Positions 35,185 through 42,851 of a stretch of DNA of 64,000 nucleotides are shown here, one piece after another. Origin of the DNA: Treponema sp. (GTDB taxonomy: Bacteria > Spirochaetota > Spirochaetia > Treponematales > Treponemataceae). Under the pieces are notes generated by a model that searched no databases, was not told the origin of the DNA, and was given only the letters and a program-made list of their open reading frames with translations. A program made the position numbers and the translations under genes. The stretch covers positions 186,001 to 250,000 of the forward strand of contig JAGAZO010000017.1 of the NCBI GenBank assembly GCA_017940005.1. Reading direction: 5' to 3'. The number at the start of each line of letters is the position of its first letter. Position 1 is the stretch's first letter.

Positions 35185-36555
35185 CTATGTGCGGTAGTCG
35201 CCGTTTATTTTCACATAGTCGTATGTTAAATCACATCCCCACGCAGTGCCGCTTGCATTTCCATCTTGCAAAGATACGAGAATGTGTACTGCACTGCTGC
35301 TCAATATTTTTTTTGCCAACGCTTCGTCAAAATCAAGCGGCACGCCATTCTCAAAGACCACAACTCGCGTGGCACATGTTGCGTTTTCCACATTACAGTG
35401 TCTTTCGCATGTCGCACTTTGAGCAACTCGTTCGCGCTGTTTTTCTGTGTAACAATTTTTTTCGCGCGCTGCCGCTTCATCATCTTGCGTCACGTTACCC
35501 CGCATTTCATCATCTTGCTCGCTTGCAAACGCAACAGACGCGGTTTCGCTCACAAACGGAATGCCGCTGTAGCCGAGCGCACATAAAACGCGCCCCCAGT
35601 TCGCATCGCTTCCAAACATGGCTGCTTTCACAAGATTTGATGATATGACAGCTTTTGCCAATGCACGCGCGCTTTTTACGTTTTGTGCGCCGCTCACTGT
35701 ACATGCAACAAGACGACTCGCACCCTCTCCATCCGCTGCAATTTTTTTTGCCATAATTGTGTTCAATGTATTGAGCGCAAAGAGAAACGCATCATAGTCT
35801 GCGCCTTCACAATTTATTTCAGTATTGCCCGCCATACCGTTTGCAAACAGCAAAAGTGTATCGTTCGTACTCGTGTCGCCGTCAATAGAAACGCAGTTAT
35901 ATGTTGCTTCTACACTTTCGCGCAACGCTTTATCAAGCATAGCACGTGAAATTGCACAGTCTGTTGTAACAAACGCGAGCATTGTTCCCATGTTTATATG
36001 AATCATGCCGCTGCCTTTGCACATGGCGCCAATCGTCACTGGTTTGCCAGAAAGCAAAAACTGCACAGCGCATTCTTTATAGCGCGTGTCTGTTGTCATA
36101 ATAGCTTCACGTGCGCGTACATGATTTTCTTTTGAAAGCCCCGAAATAAGCTGCTGCATATGCGATTCGATTTTTTCAACGGGGAGCTGCTGCCCTATAA
36201 CGCCCGTCGAACACACAGCAACCTCTTGCACAGGAATATCGAGCGCATTCGCTGTAGCAGCCGCCATGCGCCGTGCGTTTTCCGCGCCTTGCTCACCTGT
36301 GCACGCATTTGCATTGCCGCTATTTGCAACGACAGCTTGCGCCATGCCATTAGCAAGATGCGCTTTTGTCAATGCAATGCACGCTGCTTGCACGCGATTT
36401 TGCGTATACACTGCTGTGGCAGTACATCGTTTTTCAGAGAAAATGAGCGCAAGGTCAGGGGCAGTGCGACCTTTTTTAATGCCGCATAAAACACCGTTCG
36501 CCGTAAAACCGCGTGGCGCCGTTACGCCGCCTGATACAAAAGTGATTTCCTGCAT
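35185..36555 (-). CDS. argJ: Glutamate N-acetyltransferase / ornithine acetyltransferase
   Basis: A 456-residue ornithine acetyltransferase, recycling the acetyl group from acetylornithine to glutamate. TAPRGFTANGVLCGIKKGR, ANSGNANACTG, CSTGVIGQQLP and the self-cleavage site CKGSGMIHINMGTMLAF are present; the nucleophile is Thr191, and the residue before it is Gly where Ala is usual. Residues about 342-395 are an extra acidic, Arg/Cys-containing segment between FVSETASVAF and RVVVFENGVPLDF that is absent from typical ArgJ. There is no Shine-Dalgarno: an extended -10 ends 6 nt before the ATG. Confidence 0.88.
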   Translation of the reverse strand: MQEITFVSGGVTAPRGFTANGVLCGIKKGRTAPDLALIFSEKRCTATAVYTQNRVQAACIALTKAHLANGMAQAVVANSGNANACTGEQGAENARRMAAATANALDIPVQEVAVCSTGVIGQQLPVEKIESHMQQLISGLSKENHVRAREAIMTTDTRYKECAVQFLLSGKPVTIGAMCKGSGMIHINMGTMLAFVTTDCAISRAMLDKALRESVEATYNCVSIDGDTSTNDTLLLFANGMAGNTEINCEGADYDAFLFALNTLNTIMAKKIAADGEGASRLVACTVSGAQNVKSARALAKAVISSNLVKAAMFGSDANWGRVLCALGYSGIPFVSETASVAFASEQDDEMRGNVTQDDEAAAREKNCYTEKQRERVAQSATCERHCNVENATCATRVVVFENGVPLDFDEALAKKILSSSAVHILVSLQDGNASGTAWGCDLTYDYVKINGDYRT

Positions 36556-36561
36556 GGAGCA

Positions 36562-36591
36562 AGTATATCATAAATGGGAAAAATACGACAA
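36562..36591 (-). promoter_or_regulatory. Extended -10 promoter of argJ, leaderless arrangement
   Basis: On the minus strand TGA-TATACT (36562-36570) with TTGTCG 18 bp upstream (36586-36591). The hexamer ends 6 nt before the argJ ATG, so the mRNA should begin at the start codon. Confidence 0.5.
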
Positions 36592-36638
36592 GAACAGCAT
36601 GCAAATACGGCAAATGCATACGTGCAGGCACGCACAGT

Positions 36639-36651
36639 AATGATTATCATT
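36639..36651. promoter_or_regulatory. AATGAT-T-ATCATT palindrome
   Basis: A perfect 6-1-6 inverted repeat about 84 bp upstream of argJ. It resembles half of a Fur-type site and also an arginine-repressor box; the binding protein cannot be decided. Confidence 0.3.
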
Positions 36652-36694
36652 CCTTGTACGGGAAGCGAAATTCCAAACGAAAAGCATGGCGCGT

Positions 36695-36727
36695 AAAAAA
36701 TACCTCGTCATGCAATGCGACGAGGTA
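36695..36727 (-). terminator. Rho-independent terminator of the outer-membrane barrel gene
   Basis: Read on the minus strand: a 9-bp stem TACCTCGTC / GACGAGGTA with a 9-nt loop, followed by T6. It lies about 100 bp downstream of the barrel gene's stop. Confidence 0.8.
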
Positions 36728-36751
36728 TAAAAGATTTAGGAATATCATTGT

Positions 36752-36773
36752 GCGCCGCGCTTTCGCGCGGCGC
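36752..36773. repeat. GC-rich hairpin
   Basis: GCGCCGCGC-TTTC-GCGCGGCGC, a perfect 9-bp stem. It lies between the barrel gene and its U-tract terminator; no T-run follows, so it may protect the mRNA 3' end. Confidence 0.5.
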
Positions 36774-36824
36774 GCATATTTCTAGAGAACATCATGCCCC
36801 GCTGCTCTGCGGCGAGGTTAGTGA

Positions 36825-37508
36825 TTAGAGTCTAAATGCCGGTCCTGCATACAATTTAAAGCCGCCGCCAAATGCACCGCCTTTTGCAGTGATTTTAGTT
36901 CCGCTGCCCGTTGTATTGCTTATAATTCCACCCAACGGGAAATCTATATTAAGACCGCAGTTTATGCCAAAATCAAAATTAGATTTCTGTAAGAAAAATG
37001 CACGATAGCCTACGTCAATGTCCAGTCCCACAAGAAACGTTGCTATTCTATTGTCTATGCCAAGTACTGATTTCAATGATCCTGTTGCGCCAGTGAGTAT
37101 GAATCCTGGTGAGACATAAAGCGAATGAACATCGGTAAAGTCAATGCGTGCTGCAAAACCAACCTTGAGGAATCCACCGCCGCCCCATGTAGCATTGCTA
37201 GTACTGAAATCACTTGTTCCTAAAGTGAGAAGCGTTCCAAAATCAAAACCGCCTGCTACATTTAAACCAAGCTGTGCCTTTCCAGAATTTGTAAAGTAAA
37301 AATTGGCATTTAAACCAAATCCCAAAAATGGACTTGAATAGCTGGTTGAAGTTCGATTTTCTTTAGGCATACTTGTTCCATTTGCGGTCAGCTGCGTAAC
37401 CTTGTTATAATTCCATAAGAAATGCATAACATCCAATTCAATGTCCATTGCATGCATTGCACTGGTTCCAATAATAATTGCACTAGCAAGAGCTAAAATT
37501 TTTTTCAT
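36825..37508 (-). CDS. Small outer-membrane beta-barrel protein
   Basis: A 227-residue exported protein: signal peptide MKKILALASAIIIGTSAMHA, then alternating strands rich in Gly and aromatics and a terminal Phe-Arg-Leu (KLYAGPAFRL), as in 8-stranded outer-membrane barrels. Strands such as FLGFGLNANFYFT, GGFLKVGFAARIDFTD and GFILTGATGSL recall the OmpW/OmpX-like proteins of treponemes. A porin or surface role is likely but unproven. AAAGGGG lies before the ATG. It is monocistronic with its own promoter and terminator. Confidence 0.75.
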   Translation of the reverse strand: MKKILALASAIIIGTSAMHAMDIELDVMHFLWNYNKVTQLTANGTSMPKENRTSTSYSSPFLGFGLNANFYFTNSGKAQLGLNVAGGFDFGTLLTLGTSDFSTSNATWGGGGFLKVGFAARIDFTDVHSLYVSPGFILTGATGSLKSVLGIDNRIATFLVGLDIDVGYRAFFLQKSNFDFGINCGLNIDFPLGGIISNTTGSGTKITAKGGAFGGGFKLYAGPAFRL

Positions 37509-37540
37509 ATTGTACCCCTTTAATGAAAAATCTTCTTACT

Positions 37541-37568
37541 AGTATAATCATTTTTTATCTTTTGTAAA
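37541..37568 (-). promoter_or_regulatory. Promoter of the outer-membrane barrel gene
   Basis: On the minus strand TTTACA (37563-37568), 16 bp, TATACT (37541-37546), about 33 bp before the ATG. Confidence 0.55.
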
Positions 37569-37582
37569 TACAATTCACAAAA

Positions 37583-38860
37583 TTAAATCACTTTTGCAAT
37601 ATATTCTGCAACATGCGCAAGCGCCTTTTCTGCTGCAAGCGGATTTGCATCTAAAAATGCACGAAAATCGGTCGCAGAGATTTTCATAATTTCGCAGTCA
37701 ATCAATGCAGAAGCCTCGTCAATATGAGGTTTGTCTATTATACACGACTGCTCTCCAAAAAATGAGCCTTTATCATAATAAGAAAAATTATTATGTGCAC
37801 TCACAATGACCGTTCCGCTCATCACATAATACACTGTGCTGCTTTGTTCGCCTTTTGCATAAATAACACTGCCAGCCGTATATGAAACTACATTGTCGTT
37901 ATTCATGAGCGTTACCGGTGTAATAAAAAGCACACGCCTTATTACAGAACGCACTGCAGTGTCATCGCGCTCAGGCAGCAAATACAGCTCGCCAAGTAAA
38001 AGTGAATCAAAAAATTGAATCACATAAATAACTTGTGCACAAACGAGAAACAGTGTAAAAAATATGTATGCTTCAAATAACAAAATTACTAATGTGCTTA
38101 ATACGCCGTAAATGATGTTATAATTTGATACATTCAAAAAAATGCTCATACATTTTGAAACGATAAAAAAAATCACTGTGCATGCGGCAGCACATGCCAC
38201 GCACCATTTTATTTTCGGTTTTGTTTGTGCGGTAAAACGATATGCAAGCGTGACCAAAACAAATATAAGAACATAGGCAATCGCATTTACAAAAATATTT
38301 GGCACAAAACCAAGAAAACGCGGAAAATGCATACGCAGCGATGAAAACATTGGTTGGGTAAAAAGTTGCCGCAATACAAAAAAAACAAGCACGACGATTG
38401 TCGTTATGATAACAAGTACAAGTTCACCTGCAAAGACAATCACTTGATTAAAAATCGGACGTGATTTTGTCTTGTAATGAAATATTTTGTTCATTCCCTG
38501 CATCATGGTAACAAAAAATTTGCGCGCCATCCAGATAATAAAAAGCACAAGCAGAAAATCACTCCATTTGAACGTGGTATATGAAAGCAACGTATTGATA
38601 AAAGATTTCACATCAAACATGTTTTCATACTCTGCAGCAATAGCAACAACCGAGTCAATAAAAACGCGAGACGAGTGAAGCAACGGCATAAGCACGGCGA
38701 GCACCATCATTACAATTGGAATGAATGAAAACAAAAAACCGAACGCGCATGATGCAGCACATGTGTACAAATTATTTTGAATGTAAAACGTCGATGTCAA
38801 ATAGATGAGCTGACCGAGCATATTTTTTGACAAATGTTTTTTTTCTCGCTTTGGACGCAT
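37583..38860 (-). CDS. YihY/BrkB-family membrane protein fused to a cyclic-nucleotide-binding-like domain
   Basis: A 425-residue fusion. Residues 1-300 are a YihY/UPF0761-type membrane protein with six helices (CAFGFLFSFIPIVMMVL, WSDFLLVLFIIWMARKFF, VLVIITTIVVLVFFVL and so on). Residues about 325-425 form a CAP-type beta roll: VVSYTAGSVIYAKGEQSSTVYYV and YYDKGSFFGEQSCI with the FGE of the phosphate cassette. The arginine that normally binds the cyclic phosphate a few residues later is missing (PHIDEASALI), so it may bind another ligand or act structurally. It follows the PilZ gene by 10 bp on the same strand, hinting at second-messenger control. Confidence 0.75.
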   Translation of the reverse strand: MRPKREKKHLSKNMLGQLIYLTSTFYIQNNLYTCAASCAFGFLFSFIPIVMMVLAVLMPLLHSSRVFIDSVVAIAAEYENMFDVKSFINTLLSYTTFKWSDFLLVLFIIWMARKFFVTMMQGMNKIFHYKTKSRPIFNQVIVFAGELVLVIITTIVVLVFFVLRQLFTQPMFSSLRMHFPRFLGFVPNIFVNAIAYVLIFVLVTLAYRFTAQTKPKIKWCVACAAACTVIFFIVSKCMSIFLNVSNYNIIYGVLSTLVILLFEAYIFFTLFLVCAQVIYVIQFFDSLLLGELYLLPERDDTAVRSVIRRVLFITPVTLMNNDNVVSYTAGSVIYAKGEQSSTVYYVMSGTVIVSAHNNFSYYDKGSFFGEQSCIIDKPHIDEASALIDCEIMKISATDFRAFLDANPLAAEKALAHVAEYIAKVI

Positions 38861-38870
38861 GCAACACTCT

Positions 38871-39698
38871 TTATTGATTTTTTTTGCCGTGCGTTTTTGT
38901 CGCGTAATCAGTCGTGTCTTTTGGATGCGCGTTGATTATGCTGTTTACGTTGTGCTGCAGCGACGACGTTATGTAGTCGTGGATGATTTTTTTTGCCGTG
39001 AGCGACAGTTCCTGTGAAAACAGCAGCACGAGCTTGGAATAATTCTGATTTGGCATGGACGCGTAAACGGTTGCTGCGCATTCAAACGATTTGTCGCCTA
39101 ATCGCACGGAGACATTACGCAACATGCTGTTCACGTGGAAAAAGTCTGCATGCTGTTTTTGCAAAATGCATGCAGCTCCAGCCACGCTTATGTCTATCAA
39201 CAAAAGCGTATGTTCCTTGCCGTCGTGTTCGACTTGCACCGACGCATTTGCCGCATCTGCGCAAGAGGCGCGTACATACTGCCGCCTGCCTTTTGCGCCG
39301 AATCTGTTTAAAATTTTTATGATGATTTGCGTCGTGCTTTCAAGGCTTTCTTCCATCATGATGAAGCCCGCCGCAACTGCAGCATTGTCCATGAACATAC
39401 GGCCATCTGTTCTGCTCATGTGCGACGACAATACGCCGAAAATAATCGACGGAATTTCCTCTTTGCACGACATGATGAAATTAAACCACTGCTCATGCGA
39501 AAGCTTGTCGTCTATATTGATGAAGCACAGTGCGTCAGGAAATTCGCGCAGCACATTTTTTGCATCTTGATATTCCGCTATCGTGTATACTTCAAACTCT
39601 TCTTCAACAAGACGCGGAATGATGACAGTACGCGTTGAAAACACTGGGTTAAGGAAAATGACTTTGCGCCCGTACAGCGGATTTTGATTTATTTCCAT
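38871..39698 (-). CDS. PilZ-domain protein (c-di-GMP receptor candidate)
   Basis: A 275-residue protein. Residues 1-130 look like a receiver-type alpha/beta domain (VIFLNPVFSTRTVIIPRL, DALCFINIDD) without a clear phospho-acceptor set. The C-terminal PilZ domain has both c-di-GMP motifs: RRQYVR at 138-143 and DISVAG at 169-174. It probably links c-di-GMP to motility or envelope functions. The start at 39698 is chosen because the longer frame runs through the promoter region up to asnS. A TGA-TATACT lies 10 nt before this ATG. Confidence 0.78.
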   Translation of the reverse strand: MEINQNPLYGRKVIFLNPVFSTRTVIIPRLVEEEFEVYTIAEYQDAKNVLREFPDALCFINIDDKLSHEQWFNFIMSCKEEIPSIIFGVLSSHMSRTDGRMFMDNAAVAAGFIMMEESLESTTQIIIKILNRFGAKGRRQYVRASCADAANASVQVEHDGKEHTLLLIDISVAGAACILQKQHADFFHVNSMLRNVSVRLGDKSFECAATVYASMPNQNYSKLVLLFSQELSLTAKKIIHDYITSSLQHNVNSIINAHPKDTTDYATKTHGKKNQ

Positions 39699-39723
39699 GT
39701 TGCCCGTAAGTATATCACATTTT

Positions 39724-41175
39724 TTAGAAATCTGCCAGTTTGGGCGCGCGCGGATACGGAATGACATCGCGCAAGTTTGCCATGCCTGTTACGTAGCGCA
39801 AAAGCCGTTCAAAGCCAAGTCCGAATCCTGAATGCGGCACAGTGCCGAATCTGCGCAAGTCAAGATACCACTCGTAATGTGTCATGTCCATGCCGCGCGC
39901 GCTGCATGCTGCAAGTAGTTTGTCATAGTTTTCTTCGCGCTCGCTGCCGCCGATAATTTCGCCAATTCCTGGCACAAGCACGTCTACCGCCTTGACTGTT
40001 TTGCCGTCGTCGTTTTGCTTCATGTAGAACGCTTTAATGTCTTTTGGATAGTTGTACACCATGACAGGACTTTTAAAAATTTCTTCGGTAAGGCAGCGCT
40101 CATGCTCCGTCTGTAAATCGCAGCCCCAGTACGGTTTGTATTCGAATTTGTCCGTGTGTTTTGCAAGCTCCTCGAGCGCGGCTGTGTATGAGATGCGCTT
40201 AAACTGCGTTTCTGCAACATGTGTGAGCGTGTCAATCAAACCGTTTTGAATGCGCTTGTCAAAAAACTCTAAATCTTCGCGGCATTTTGTGAGCGCCCAG
40301 TTCACGAGATATTTAATAAAATCTTCAGCAGTGTCCATGTTGTCGTCCAAATCATAGAACGCCATTTCCGGCTCAATCATCCAGAACTCAGACAAGTGGC
40401 GCGGCGTGTTTGAATTTTCTGCGCGGAACGTGGGCCCGAACGTGTACACGCGGCTCAACGCAGTTGCAAGCGTTTCTGCTTCAAGCTGACCGCTCACTGT
40501 AAGGCTTGCCTTTTTGCCAAAAAAATCTTTGCTGTAATCGATAAGCTCTGCCGCTGTTTCCGGCTGCTTTCCTTTGCTTCCCGCTTTTATGCCAAGCTCC
40601 GCGATTTTTTCAAGCGACAGCGACGTGACTTGAAACATCTCACCCGCGCCTTCTGCATCGCTGCATGTGATGATTGGCGCGTGGATATACTGAAAGCCGC
40701 GCTCTTGAAAAAACGAGTGAACAGCAAACGCCATTTGATTGCGCATCCTGAACACTGCTCCAAAGGTATTTGTGCGCGCGCGCAAATGCGCATTGTCTCG
40801 AAGATATTCCATAGACATTTTGTTTTTTTGCAGCGGATACGATTCTGACGGGCACTCGCCGAGCACGTCGAGCTTTTCAAGAATCACTTCCACTGCTTGC
40901 CCCGAAGCAGGAGATTGCACGAGCGTGCCATACGCGCGCACTGACGCGCCTGTCGTTATTCTTTTAAGATTATTTTCTATGTGCGAAACATCTGCCGTTT
41001 TCGACGGGGAGGCGCGGTCAAACGTGAGCTGAATAGATGCAAAACAGCTGCCGTCATTTACGTGGATAAACACAAGATTTTTTGAGTCGCGCATAGTGCG
41101 CACCCAGCCGCATACAGTTACGTTCTGACCATCTGGTTTTGACGTGAGCACATCTTTAATGAGAATCGGTACCAT
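39724..41175 (-). CDS. asnS: Asparaginyl-tRNA synthetase
   Basis: A 483-residue class II synthetase: N-terminal OB fold (VTVCGWVRTMRDSKNLVFIHVNDGS), catalytic core with FGPTFRAENSNTPRHLSEFWMIEPE (motif 2) and the end HSGFGLGFERLLRYVTG with NLRDVIPYPRAP (motif 3, Asn-specific). The preferred start at 41175 gives the usual length; the upstream in-frame extension reads through the -10 and has no ribosome-binding site. With AsnRS present, GatCAB is needed mainly for Gln-tRNA. Confidence 0.92.
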   Translation of the reverse strand: MVPILIKDVLTSKPDGQNVTVCGWVRTMRDSKNLVFIHVNDGSCFASIQLTFDRASPSKTADVSHIENNLKRITTGASVRAYGTLVQSPASGQAVEVILEKLDVLGECPSESYPLQKNKMSMEYLRDNAHLRARTNTFGAVFRMRNQMAFAVHSFFQERGFQYIHAPIITCSDAEGAGEMFQVTSLSLEKIAELGIKAGSKGKQPETAAELIDYSKDFFGKKASLTVSGQLEAETLATALSRVYTFGPTFRAENSNTPRHLSEFWMIEPEMAFYDLDDNMDTAEDFIKYLVNWALTKCREDLEFFDKRIQNGLIDTLTHVAETQFKRISYTAALEELAKHTDKFEYKPYWGCDLQTEHERCLTEEIFKSPVMVYNYPKDIKAFYMKQNDDGKTVKAVDVLVPGIGEIIGGSEREENYDKLLAACSARGMDMTHYEWYLDLRRFGTVPHSGFGLGFERLLRYVTGMANLRDVIPYPRAPKLADF

Positions 41176-41181
41176 GATGTG

Positions 41182-41187
41182 ATTGTA
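41182..41187 (-). promoter_or_regulatory. -10 element directly before asnS (leaderless arrangement)
   Basis: TACAAT on the minus strand ends 6 nt before the asnS ATG; a weak TTGCTC lies 17 bp upstream. No Shine-Dalgarno. Confidence 0.4.
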
Positions 41188-41437
41188 GCGATTTTGCGCA
41201 GTTTGAGCAATGACGGTGATTGTGGGAAAAGTATTTGCGCGGCAGGCGAATAAGCAAACAACAACTGACATGCGGGGCAATCACTGTTTGTTATGTTGCA
41301 ACATTACTGAATGTTATTTTCAGCAACGTTCTTTAAAATCGCATAAGCGGGCACATCTCAATGTGCGAGCGCGTGCATGTCGCGCGTAACCGCACGGAGT
41401 GTACGCTAGTCATTCACCGTTCATGCTGGAGAACTTT

Positions 41438-41467
41438 CCCATTTTTTTGCTAGCGCAAAAAAATGGG
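41438..41467. repeat. Perfect 13-bp inverted repeat with internal T7/A7 tracts
   Basis: CCCATTTTTTTGC, loop TAGC, GCAAAAAAATGGG. The T tract is inside the stem, as in the near-palindrome at 13148-13177. Confidence 0.75.
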
Positions 41468-41556
41468 CGCATATTCCGCAGTTTCGGGAGTTGCTGCAAT
41501 TAGTGCACGTGAGCGCACAGGCAAATGGGCAAGTTTGCGCAAGCAAACTGCAAGAT

Positions 41557-41587
41557 AAAAACGCCGCGTCATTTTAGCGGCGTTTTT
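41557..41587 (-). terminator. Rho-independent terminator of yajC-secD-secF
   Basis: On the minus strand AAAAACGCCGC, a 9-nt loop, GCGGCGTTTTT: an 11-bp stem ending in T5, 20 bp after the secF stop. Confidence 0.85.
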
Positions 41588-41606
41588 AAACTTCTTTAAG
41601 AATCAT

Positions 41607-42851
41607 TTACACACTTACGTTGACATCAAAAACGCCTTTCCGTGTTTTGAGCGAATGATGAATTCCGTATTCACTTTTCCAATTTTTGCGTGTCGCAGCA
41701 ATAAATCCGCTGCTTATAAATATGGACGAATAACAGCCGCTCACAAGCCCGACAAACAATGCAAGTGCAAAGTTTTTGATGCTGCCTGTAGTAAAGACAT
41801 ACAGTGAAGCGGCGGCAAACATTGTGGTCACCGTTGTGATGATGGAGCGATTCAATGTATCGGTAAGCGCCTGATTGATGATGTCAGTAAACTGTTTTAC
41901 GTTTTTCATGAGTGGGAGTAGCGCGCGTTCACGATCTAAAATGACAATAGTCGCGTTGATTGAATAACCAACGATTGTCAATATTGCAGCAACTGTCATC
42001 GTGGAAAATTCCATCTGCGTCCATACAATAAATGTAATCATGATAAGCGTATCGTGGATGAGCGCAATAACAGAGCCAAGTGCAAAATCCCAGTGAAAGC
42101 GGATTGTAGCATACAGCCATATAAGCGCTACAGCTGCAACAAGCAGAATAACTGATTGCATTGCAATAGCACGAGAAAAGCTGGAACCGATAAAATCAGT
42201 GCGCACGACAGCCACATTGTCTTTACCGAATGCATTCTCAAGCATTGTCAAAATTATATTCTGTAAATCGGCACTTGACGTTCCATCGCTTTTATCTGCC
42301 ATTCGTATCTGAAAACTCATGCTGTCTCCAGAGCCAAGCTGCTGCACCGACACACCTTCAAGAGATGCAAAAACATCACGCACAGCAGAAACATCTGCCA
42401 TCATTTTTCCCGCTGCATAGAGGCGGTATGGCGTTTGTGAAAGTCTGTTAGCAGCAGCTGAATTTGCAAACAGCTCGCTCGACAGAGCATCGCCATGCGA
42501 ATTTACTGTCGCACTCACGCCATCAATAGCATTGAGACCCGCAGCAAGTTCAGCAACTGTCTGATATGCTACAAATGAAAACGTACGCGTTTCATTTTCC
42601 GCACCAGTACCGCTTATAACAATGTCAATCTGCGTGCTCGTCATGTCAAGTGTAACATTCGATGCACCAGAATATGTTACGTCGAGAACAGCAGGAGCAA
42701 TGCGTACCTCTTCAAGCAAACCCGGCTGATAATCAAGCCCAAAGTTGATGCCGCGCACAAACAAACCGACAATACCAAAAACTATTGCAACGGAACTTAT
42801 AATTGCGCACGGAATAAACGCTTTGCTAAACTGAATGAGCTTTCGTGTCAT
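41607..42851 (-). CDS. secF: Protein translocase subunit SecF
   Basis: A 414-residue inner-membrane partner of SecD that uses the proton-motive force to complete export. The first helix is followed by GINFGLDYQPG, the typical SecF start; five more helices form the C-terminal half with VAAILTIVGYSINATIVILDRE, the SecD/SecF helix-4 signature, and TLNRSIITTVTT. The periplasmic part is longer than in E. coli SecF. The ATG overlaps the secD stop (TAATG) with GGAGGG upstream; the longer TTG frame is rejected. Confidence 0.92.
   Translation of the reverse strand: MTRKLIQFSKAFIPCAIISSVAIVFGIVGLFVRGINFGLDYQPGLLEEVRIAPAVLDVTYSGASNVTLDMTSTQIDIVISGTGAENETRTFSFVAYQTVAELAAGLNAIDGVSATVNSHGDALSSELFANSAAANRLSQTPYRLYAAGKMMADVSAVRDVFASLEGVSVQQLGSGDSMSFQIRMADKSDGTSSADLQNIILTMLENAFGKDNVAVVRTDFIGSSFSRAIAMQSVILLVAAVALIWLYATIRFHWDFALGSVIALIHDTLIMITFIVWTQMEFSTMTVAAILTIVGYSINATIVILDRERALLPLMKNVKQFTDIINQALTDTLNRSIITTVTTMFAAASLYVFTTGSIKNFALALFVGLVSGCYSSIFISSGFIAATRKNWKSEYGIHHSLKTRKGVFDVNVSV

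Larger units (their letters stand above)
41281..41606. other. Intergenic region with several inverted repeats
   Basis: No credible gene in 326 bp. It holds a 13-bp stem hairpin (41438-41467), a smaller AGTTTGC-GCAA-GCAAACT hairpin (about 41532-41549), and the secF terminator at 41557-41587. Two short segments around the hairpins repeat the word CAAATGGGC or AAATGGGC. Confidence 0.55.
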
